A stretch of 64,000 nt of DNA. It comes from Chloroflexota bacterium. Its GTDB lineage: Bacteria > Chloroflexota > Anaerolineae > Anaerolineales > Villigracilaceae. Under the pieces are notes generated by a model. It was not told the origin of the DNA. It saw only the letters and a program-made list of their open reading frames with translations, and ran no database searches. Shown here in pieces: positions 58,717-64,000 of this stretch (position 1 is the stretch's first letter; the number at the start of each line of letters is the position of its first letter). The stretch is taken from NCBI GenBank assembly GCA_016235425.1, contig JACRLC010000076.1, positions 1 to 64,000 of the forward strand, given 5' to 3'. The translations under genes and the position numbers were made by a program.

Positions 58717-59985
58717 ATGCAAAACTCAAAAACACACTGGCCTTCCATAATAATCCTGCTTGCCATGATTCCCGGCGCGGGGCTGTTCCTGGTCACAGCC
58801 CTGGGACTCGGAGTCAGTTCCATTTTCGCGCTCGCAACCAATGGAGATGACCCTGCCGCTTCCATGATCGCCGCTGTCTCTGCCGCGCTGGAAGGATTGA
58901 TCCTCGCGGTGGGCGCGTGGTTCGTCCTGCAAAAAACGATCGGCCGCGAACAGGCCGATGTGTCCCCCGCTTTTCCATTTGCAAACTGGCACGTCTTCAC
59001 CGCCCTCGGTTTGGGAGGAATTGCCCTGCTCATCGGCGGGTTGGCGGCCTTTTCAGAAATCAAGTGGCTTGCCCTGCTTCTCCTTCCCATCCTGACCATC
59101 CTCATCATTGCACCGCCGATCTGGATCATGCTTGGGCTGGGAACAAAGGGACTCGATCTGGGGCCGCGCTGGCGGGTCTGGGGCATCATCGGCGTCGGCA
59201 TGACGGTTGGCCCGCTGATCATGATCGTGCTGGAAATCGTCATCGCAATCGTTCTGGTTTTGGGTGCCAGCATTTACCTTGCCGTGCAGCCCGGCATGGC
59301 CGAGGAAATCATCCGCCTCGGTAATTTTCTTGAAAACGAGACCAATCCTGAGGTCATGTTAAGAACGCTTGGCCCGTACGTCATGAACCCAGCCGTGATC
59401 ACTGCCGCGTTAACTTACATCGCTCTGATAGTTCCCTTGATCGAAGAATTGCTCAAACCGCTTGGCGTTTGGCTGTTTGCCCGCAAGATCGAATCACCTG
59501 CGCAGGGATTCGCGCTGGGCCTGCTCAGCGGCGCGGCCTATGCCCTCGTGGAAAGCCTCGGCGCAAGCGGACGCGGCGGCCCGGATTGGACGGTGGTCGT
59601 TGCAATTCGCGCCGGCACAAGTTTCCTGCACATCACAACCACAGGGCTCATGGGCTGGGCGATCATCGCCGCCTGGCGTGAGCGGCGCATCCTTCGATTG
59701 CTGGCAACTTATGCGGCAGTCGTCGTCCTGCACGGCCTTTGGAACGGCTCCACAATTGGAACGAGCCTTGCCGTTATTGCAAGCACCATCGGTGAATCAA
59801 ACTGGATATTCACGATCGTGCCCGCCGCCATCTGTGGAATGCTGGTGCTTGCCATTGGCATGGTGGCGGTCCTGCTCGCATCCAACCGCAGGGCAAGAAA
59901 ACTATCCCGGGCTGAAGCCGCGCCATCAAATCCCATATTGACGAAAAACACCACCCCCGATACAGAGAGTAAAATAACTTCATGA
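58717..59985 (+). CDS. PrsW-like intramembrane metalloprotease
   Basis: A 422-residue protein with about nine membrane helices. The motif VPLIEELLKPLGVWLFARK (EExxK) and the later AAYALVESLG and FLHITTTGLMGW match PrsW/CAAX-like proteases that use two Glu and two His in the membrane. PrsW cleaves anti-sigma factors in some bacteria. Six bases after the DsbA-cyclophilin gene; its stop overlaps the trmI start (ATGA). Confidence 0.8.
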   Translation: MQNSKTHWPSIIILLAMIPGAGLFLVTALGLGVSSIFALATNGDDPAASMIAAVSAALEGLILAVGAWFVLQKTIGREQADVSPAFPFANWHVFTALGLGGIALLIGGLAAFSEIKWLALLLLPILTILIIAPPIWIMLGLGTKGLDLGPRWRVWGIIGVGMTVGPLIMIVLEIVIAIVLVLGASIYLAVQPGMAEEIIRLGNFLENETNPEVMLRTLGPYVMNPAVITAALTYIALIVPLIEELLKPLGVWLFARKIESPAQGFALGLLSGAAYALVESLGASGRGGPDWTVVVAIRAGTSFLHITTTGLMGWAIIAAWRERRILRLLATYAAVVVLHGLWNGSTIGTSLAVIASTIGESNWIFTIVPAAICGMLVLAIGMVAVLLASNRRARKLSRAEAAPSNPILTKNTTPDTESKITS

Positions 59986-60824
59986 CTTCATCCATTGCCC
60001 GCGCAGGCGACCTCGCGCAGCTCGTCGGCCTGCGCCACAAACATTTCATCCTCACCCTCCAGGAAGGCGCGGACTTGCAAACCCATCGCGGCGTGCTCAA
60101 GCACGATGACCTGATCGGCAAACCGTGGGGTTCACAGGTCTTCAGTCACATGGGCGCGCCGTTCTTCCTGCTCGAGCCCTCGCTCGGCGACCTGCTCATC
60201 AACCTGCCGCGCACCACGCAAATCCTCTACCCCAAAGACATCGGCTTCATCCTCATCACGATGGGCATCAAGCCCGGACAGCACGTGATGGAAGCAGGCA
60301 CAGGGTCGGGGTCAATGACGATTGCGCTCGCGTCAACTGTCGGGGCGGAGGGACGCGTTACGTCATACGAACAACGCGTGGACATGCAGAATCTCGCCCG
60401 CAAGAATGTCGAACGGGTGGGCCTCGCTTCGCGCGTGACCTTCAAACTGCGCGACATTCAAGAGGGCTTCGACGAAGCCGATGCAGACGCGTTCTTCCTC
60501 GACGTGCCAAATCCATATGACTACATCGCGCAAGTGCGCGCCGCCATCAAGCCCGGCGGATTCTTCTGCACGCTCATCCCCACTTTCAACCAGGTGGAAA
60601 AAACTCTGGTTGCCTTGCGAAAGCATAAATTCGCCTTCATCGAAGTGTGCGAAATCCTCCTGCGCTATTACAAGCCTGAACCCTCCCGCATCCGCCCCAC
60701 GGACAGGATGGTGGCGCACACAGGTTTCCTGATCTTTGCCCGCAGGATCGAACCAGGCGCAGACGAGCGCGCGAAGGAACTTAACGAAGAAGTAGGGGTA
60801 AGCATCCAGGAAGGAGAGCAATAA
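59982..60824 (+). CDS. trmI: tRNA (adenine-N1-)-methyltransferase TrmI
   Basis: A 280-residue class I methyltransferase making m1A58 in the T-loop of tRNAs. An N-terminal beta domain is followed by the SAM site VMEAGTGSGSMTIALAS and catalytic DVPNPYDYIAQVRAAIKPGG. This architecture is shared by archaea, actinobacteria and Thermus, where it supports tRNA stability. Start ATGA overlaps the previous gene. A TAAAAT box six bases before the ATG (59970-59975) suggests an internal leaderless promoter as well. Confidence 0.92.
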   Translation: MTSSIARAGDLAQLVGLRHKHFILTLQEGADLQTHRGVLKHDDLIGKPWGSQVFSHMGAPFFLLEPSLGDLLINLPRTTQILYPKDIGFILITMGIKPGQHVMEAGTGSGSMTIALASTVGAEGRVTSYEQRVDMQNLARKNVERVGLASRVTFKLRDIQEGFDEADADAFFLDVPNPYDYIAQVRAAIKPGGFFCTLIPTFNQVEKTLVALRKHKFAFIEVCEILLRYYKPEPSRIRPTDRMVAHTGFLIFARRIEPGADERAKELNEEVGVSIQEGEQ

Positions 60825-60825
60825 T

Positions 60826-61368
60826 ATGTTTCGCCGCCGTGGTGGATTCCGTCCCGGACGCCGGGGATTTGCTCCTGCCATACCGCCCAGATTACAGCGC
60901 GCCAACCAACTGCTGGCAAACGGAAATTACGCCGAGGCCGCGCTGGCTTTTCTGGAATTGGCGCGCGGCGCGGAGGATCGCTTCCCCGAACGCGCACCGT
61001 TCCTCTACCTGCAAGCCGGTCGTGCCGCCATTTTGGATGGACAGACCCAAATGGGTATCGCCCATCTACGCCGCGGCTTGACCATGCTCGGCACACAAGG
61101 CCGTTTCGTGCGGATGCAAAACGCAGGCCAGCACGCCGTTGAGGAATTGAATGCACGCGGCCTATCCGCTGAAGCCGCGGAGATTGCCGAACTCATCAAC
61201 GGCAACATTCCTCAACGAAGCGAGCACGAAACGTCTCCCGCCAGAAAGCCGACCCTGCCCACACACTGTCCAAATTGCGGCGGCTCACTCCGCCCTGATG
61301 AAGTCGAATGGCTGGACGATCTCACCGCCGAATGCACCTACTGTGGAAGCCCCGTGCGCGGAGATTGA
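60826..61368 (+). CDS. TPR-like protein with C-terminal zinc ribbon
   Basis: A 180-residue protein. A basic N-terminus (MFRRRGGFRPGRRGF), then helical pairs resembling tetratricopeptide repeats (QRANQLLANGNYAEAALAFLELA; LQAGRAAILDGQTQMGIAHL), then a zinc ribbon (HCPNCGGSLRP ... AECTYCGSPV). Function unknown; it looks like a small adaptor. One base separates it from trmI, so it is co-expressed with that gene. Confidence 0.75.
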   Translation: MFRRRGGFRPGRRGFAPAIPPRLQRANQLLANGNYAEAALAFLELARGAEDRFPERAPFLYLQAGRAAILDGQTQMGIAHLRRGLTMLGTQGRFVRMQNAGQHAVEELNARGLSAEAAEIAELINGNIPQRSEHETSPARKPTLPTHCPNCGGSLRPDEVEWLDDLTAECTYCGSPVRGD

Positions 61369-61384
61369 TTGGCCTCACTTTGTT

Positions 61385-61455
61385 GGTGATCGAGCAGCCC
61401 CGAATGCTTGTAGAGGGGCGTATCGCCCTGCCCTGGCGGGCTGGGCCAGGGAGAC
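61385..61455. repeat. Dispersed G/C-rich hairpin repeat
   Basis: GGGGCG-TAT-CGCCC (61415-61428) next to CCCTGGC-GGGCT-GGGCCAGGG arms (61430-61451). The second hairpin resembles the one near 8960-8990. It fills the gap before the Nudix gene. Confidence 0.5.
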
Positions 61456-61492
61456 CACCTGTTACAGGAATACACTTCCGCCCACCTACACC

Positions 61493-62089
61493 ATGTACCC
61501 AACCGAAGAATATATCACCGCCAAACTGCGCGAGGCTGAGGATGTCACTGACACCGACGGCTATGCCGAAGTTGACCTTTCGCCCAATTCCCGCATAAAA
61601 TGCGCGGCAGTTCTGATCCCGCTTGTGTGTTTCGACGATCAATGGCACCTGCTCTTCACGCGCAGAACGGACAGGGTCGAGTCACACAAAGGGCAGGTCT
61701 CTTTTCCAGGCGGCGCGTGCGATGACGGCGAGACCACTCCCGAACAGACCGCGCTCCGTGAAGCGGATGAAGAAATCGGGGTGGCCCCGAAGGATGTAAA
61801 AGTCCTGGGGCGGCTAAGCCGTCTGATAACGGTCACCAGTTTTCGGGTCAGCCCGATCGTGGGCGTCATCCCGTGGCCGTATGCTTTTCGGGTGGCAAAT
61901 ATCGAAGTGGCGCGCGTCTTCACCATGCCGTTATCCTGGCTCGCAAACCGGAATAATTACTGGGAACTGTTCCGCCGCGATTCGGACAGGTCGGTTATCT
62001 TTTATCATCCGTATGACGGGGAATTGTTGTGGGGCGCAACCGCAAGAATGACGGTCAATTTTTTGAAGACGATTGATGTTTTAACATAA
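61493..62089 (+). CDS. Nudix hydrolase, CoA pyrophosphatase (NudL)-like
   Basis: A 198-residue Nudix protein. The Nudix box GGACDDGETTPEQTALREADEEIG fits GX5EX7REUXEEXG. Upstream, RRTDRVESHKGQVSFPGG matches the UPF0035/CoA-pyrophosphatase signature (LLTxRxxxLxxHxGQVSFPGG). It likely cleaves CoA or oxidised CoA to 4'-phosphopantetheine and 3',5'-ADP. The ATG at 61493 is preferred; the frame further upstream reads through a repeat and overlaps the zinc-ribbon gene. Confidence 0.88.
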   Translation: MYPTEEYITAKLREAEDVTDTDGYAEVDLSPNSRIKCAAVLIPLVCFDDQWHLLFTRRTDRVESHKGQVSFPGGACDDGETTPEQTALREADEEIGVAPKDVKVLGRLSRLITVTSFRVSPIVGVIPWPYAFRVANIEVARVFTMPLSWLANRNNYWELFRRDSDRSVIFYHPYDGELLWGATARMTVNFLKTIDVLT

Positions 62090-62175
62090 CAGGACCTTCG
62101 CTTGGACTGCAAAATCTCCTGATTTTGCGGCGAAGTCGGGAGATCCTTCGACAAGCTCAGGACGACGCTTCGGAT
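62090..62175. repeat. CCTTCGACAAGCTCAGGA-type dispersed repeat
   Basis: Contains GCAAAATCTCCTGATTTTGC, CGAAGTCGGGAGA and CCTTCGACAAGCTCAGGACG. The same modules occur at about 23950-24030 (end of a methyltransferase gene) and, in part, at 4930. Confidence 0.6.
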
Positions 62176-62205
62176 TCCGTTGAGCAAAAGTCACACAAGT
62201 AACAT

Positions 62206-62238
62206 AAAAGCCCGCCATCCAAAAGATGACGGGCTTTT
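62206..62238. terminator. Bidirectional terminator after rplY
   Basis: AAAAGCCCGCCATC (62206-62219) pairs with GATGACGGGCTTTT (62225-62238), one mismatch-wobble, giving T-runs in both directions. It serves rplY on the minus strand and perhaps the Nudix gene. Confidence 0.75.
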
Positions 62239-62255
62239 GAAGACTGTCGAAGTTA

Positions 62256-62924
62256 TTACTTCTTCTCTTCTGTGCCTTCTTCTTCCTTCTTACCGCGTTC
62301 CACAGAGAGTTCAGGTTCAGCGGTTGTTGTAACAGCAGCGACCTCACCAACGGGTGCGGCAACCTCTTCCACCTTGGGAGCCGCGGCAATCGCAACCATA
62401 ATGTCGGCGTCATCCAAAATGCGGATATTATCCGATAATGCGATGTCGCTGACGTGAATGCCGTCGCCCACCTGCTTGAGCAGGGAAAGATCCACCGTAA
62501 CGCGTTCGGGCAGGTCGGTGGGCAAACATTCCACTTCGAGTGCCTCGAGGCCATGCACAAACACGGCGTTGAAATCCTTCACCGCGGGGGAAAAGCCGGT
62601 GAATTCGATTCGCACGCTGGCGCGGATCTTCTCGGTGAGCGAAACCGCCAGGAAATCCACGTGCGTGAGACTGCCCTTGATGTAATTGCGCTGTTTCTCG
62701 CGCACAAGAGTCGGATATTCCTGCCCATCCAGTTCAATCGTCACCAGGCTGGACGAGGTGAGCTTGCCCAACGCAAGCCCCGCGCTGTGCGCTTCCAGTG
62801 AGATCGCGATCGGCTCCACGTGCCGTCCGTAGATCACCGCGGGCAGTTGACCCGCGCGGCGCATGGCTTTCACCTGCTTGCCGGTCACATCGCGTTTCAC
62901 AGCTTTTAGTACGACTTTCTCCAT
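62256..62924 (-). CDS. rplY: 50S ribosomal protein L25 (general stress protein Ctc type)
   Basis: A 222-residue long-form L25/TL5 protein that binds 5S rRNA. The N-terminal domain starts MEKVVLKAVKRDVTGKQVKAMRRAGQLPAVIYG; the C-terminal beta domain (VRIEFTGFSPAVKDF ... VECLPTDLPERVTVDLS) is standard. The last ~30 residues are an Ala/Val/Glu-rich tail ending in a Glu/Lys run. A GGAG site is six bases from ATG 62924. A 32-bp perfect palindrome lies just upstream, and a strong terminator follows. Confidence 0.93.
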   Translation of the reverse strand: MEKVVLKAVKRDVTGKQVKAMRRAGQLPAVIYGRHVEPIAISLEAHSAGLALGKLTSSSLVTIELDGQEYPTLVREKQRNYIKGSLTHVDFLAVSLTEKIRASVRIEFTGFSPAVKDFNAVFVHGLEALEVECLPTDLPERVTVDLSLLKQVGDGIHVSDIALSDNIRILDDADIMVAIAAAPKVEEVAAPVGEVAAVTTTAEPELSVERGKKEEEGTEEKK

Positions 62925-62948
62925 CTTAACTCCTCGGGCGCCTCTCAC

Positions 62949-62980
62949 TTCGTAGTAACGACTTAAGTCGTTACTACGAA
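62949..62980. repeat. 32-bp perfect palindrome upstream of rplY
   Basis: The whole segment reads identically on both strands, centred on ACTTAAGT, with arms CGTAGTAACG. It contains GTAACG like the ends of the double-hairpin elements. It lies in the rplY leader and may be a repeat or a regulatory site. Confidence 0.6.
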
Positions 62981-63030
62981 ATTACCTTCGCCCTTTGAAT
63001 GATTTTCTCCCGGCCTCTCAGCCGGGGGAT

Positions 63031-63555
63031 TTACGATTTTCGGCCAAATAACATCCGGCCCAGCAACAGCATCAGCCCGGCGAACAAACCGCCAACCAAC
63101 CCGGCGATCAACGCGCCGCGCGTATCCATTACGGTGGTGACGCTGCCTTCCACTTTCGGGGATAACAGGACGATTGACTCGATCCGTTCCCCGCGGACTT
63201 TTGCGCCCGCCACGACTCCCGCGTAGGTGTTGCCCATCTCCACGCTTCCCGCGACGACCGCGCCTGCGTACCCATTAATAGACACGTTCTCCGCCCGGAC
63301 CGCTCCCGCCCCGCTGTTCTGCATGTTCACTTCCCCGGCATGAACGAGTCCCAAACCGGATTCGTGCGTATTCACCCTGCCAGACTTCACGTCAAGCGCG
63401 ACGCTGATGTGAAGCTCAACTTCCTCCGCCTCGATCTCCTGCGCCGAACTCTGGTGCATTCGCACCAACTCAGCCTTGACCGAGTCAACATCCACCTGCG
63501 TCAGGTTGGTCACTTGCGGCTGGTCTGATTCGGGGAGGGAAGTTTGTTCGGTCAT
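63031..63555 (-). CDS. Membrane protein with bactofilin-like/repeat beta region and C-terminal anchor
   Basis: A 174-residue protein with no homology I can name. Residues ~10-55 are acidic and helical. Residues ~60-130 form repeating short strands with V/A-G-x-V patterns (ALDVKSGRVNTHESG, LVHAGEVNMQNSGAG, AVVAGSVEMGNTYAG), like a small beta-solenoid. A C-terminal Gly-rich membrane helix (ALIAGLVGGLFAGLMLLLGRML) ends in basic residues. A start at 63612 would add 19 residues read through a CGCCTCC/GGAGGCG hairpin; ATG 63555 is preferred though its ribosome site is weak. Confidence 0.6.
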   Translation of the reverse strand: MTEQTSLPESDQPQVTNLTQVDVDSVKAELVRMHQSSAQEIEAEEVELHISVALDVKSGRVNTHESGLGLVHAGEVNMQNSGAGAVRAENVSINGYAGAVVAGSVEMGNTYAGVVAGAKVRGERIESIVLLSPKVEGSVTTVMDTRGALIAGLVGGLFAGLMLLLGRMLFGRKS

Positions 63556-63717
63556 CTTTTCTGGCACAAATTGCGCCTCCGCTCTTGGAGGCGCAGGATC
63601 AACGGACTGCATTTTAGTCCGTGAGGAGGGAATTCGTCAAGGTGCCGCGTTCTTGTTTGCGGTGAGAGAGTGAGTAACGGGCAATGACGGATGATGTGCC
63701 GGGAAAATTATTGGTCA

Positions 63718-63746
63718 TTGTTTTACCCAAAGCACAGACGTATAAT
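63718..63746 (+). promoter_or_regulatory. Sigma70-type promoter
   Basis: TTGTTT (63718-63723), 17 bases, perfect TATAAT (63741-63746). It leaves a leader of about 120 bases before the ATG at 63873. Confidence 0.55.
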
Positions 63747-63872
63747 TTGATAGCAAAATACGGTGCGCTCGAAGAAAATCTGATTCCGAGGGAAAAAACC
63801 AAGTTCCAGCGCGGCAATAGTTAAATCTTGTGGATGACATTCCATCAGGCACTCCAAAAATAGAAGGGCAAA

Positions 63873-64000
63873 ATGAATTCATCTGTTCTTATCGCGATAA
63901 TCACCGCAATTGCAGCACTCGTGGGTGCGGTAAGTCCGATTATTGTAGCTTTGATTCAATCCAATAAAGACAAACAACCACAAACCGGCGGCATAATTTT
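63873..64000 (+). CDS. Start of a small membrane protein, cut by the window edge
   Basis: The first 42 codons are visible: a signal-anchor-like N-terminus (SVLIAIITAIAALVGAVSPII) followed by a polar segment (LIQSNKDKQPQTGG). An AAGGG site lies just before the ATG and a good promoter lies upstream. Family not recognisable from the visible part. Confidence 0.55.
   Translation, partial: MNSSVLIAIITAIAALVGAVSPIIVALIQSNKDKQPQTGGII

Noticed and set aside
63684-63824. A 46-codon plus-strand frame
   Set aside because: It spans the promoter at 63718-63746 of the next gene and has no ribosome site; weakly possible at best.

Overview
The window looks like a chromosomal piece of a Chloroflexota bacterium, most likely class Anaerolineae. 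This is inferred from gene content and style: archaeal/eukaryal-type short ProRS, proline/threonine-rich LysM lipoproteins, LiaF-like membrane operons, many promoters with a -10 box 6-7 bases before the ATG, and a heavy load of dispersed palindromic repeats. There is no rRNA, tRNA, CRISPR array, transposase or prophage. About 57 protein genes are supported, plus one candidate small RNA.

Layout. 0.2-9.7 kb (+): possible sRNA, MazG-like/LOG pair, proS, a HEAT-like protein, a membrane protein, a small hydrolase, an FAD amine/amino-acid oxidase, a universal stress protein, acetyl-CoA synthetase and a GNAT acetyltransferase. 9.8-14.5 kb (+): three tandem paralogous lipoproteins with LysM, a lysozyme-like middle region and an M23-like C-terminal domain. 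14.8-17.9 kb (-): a thiol-redox island, made of an ECF sigma factor with a zinc-type anti-sigma factor, a zinc ribbon, a two-domain glutaredoxin-like protein whose second active site is encoded by an in-frame TGA followed by a SECIS-like hairpin (a probable selenoprotein), a TlpA/ResA thioredoxin and an OsmC protein. 18.0 kb (+): a cyclic-nucleotide-binding domain fused to a NifU Fe-S scaffold domain, behind an exact CRP-type palindrome. 18.9-20.9 kb (-): a three-gene LiaF-like membrane operon. 21.1-34.2 kb: an exopolysaccharide locus (two methyltransferases, nucleoside phosphorylase, flippase, B12/radical SAM enzyme, nucleotidyltransferase-like protein, GT2, O-antigen ligase, two GT4 enzymes, secreted SGNH-like protein).

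34.3-41 kb: an isolated hypE, an AlkZ-like winged-helix protein, the oxidative pentose phosphate operon pgl-gnd-zwf, and small regulatory or resistance genes. 41.4-49.7 kb (+): an adaptor lipoprotein followed by two duplicated ABC-ATPase/FtsX-permease pairs in which each ATPase carries a C-terminal cyclic-nucleotide-binding domain. 51.2-54.4 kb (-): a conventional MacB-type exporter. 54.7-64 kb: a GltD-like flavoprotein, an HExxH protein, a DsbA-cyclophilin fusion lipoprotein, a PrsW-like membrane protease, TrmI methyltransferase, a zinc-ribbon protein, a Nudix hydrolase, ribosomal protein L25 and two membrane proteins.

The most notable points are the Sec-containing redox protein with its SECIS, cyclic-nucleotide-binding domains attached to ABC ATPases and to a NifU domain, and palindromic double-hairpin repeats that have entered coding sequences in frame.
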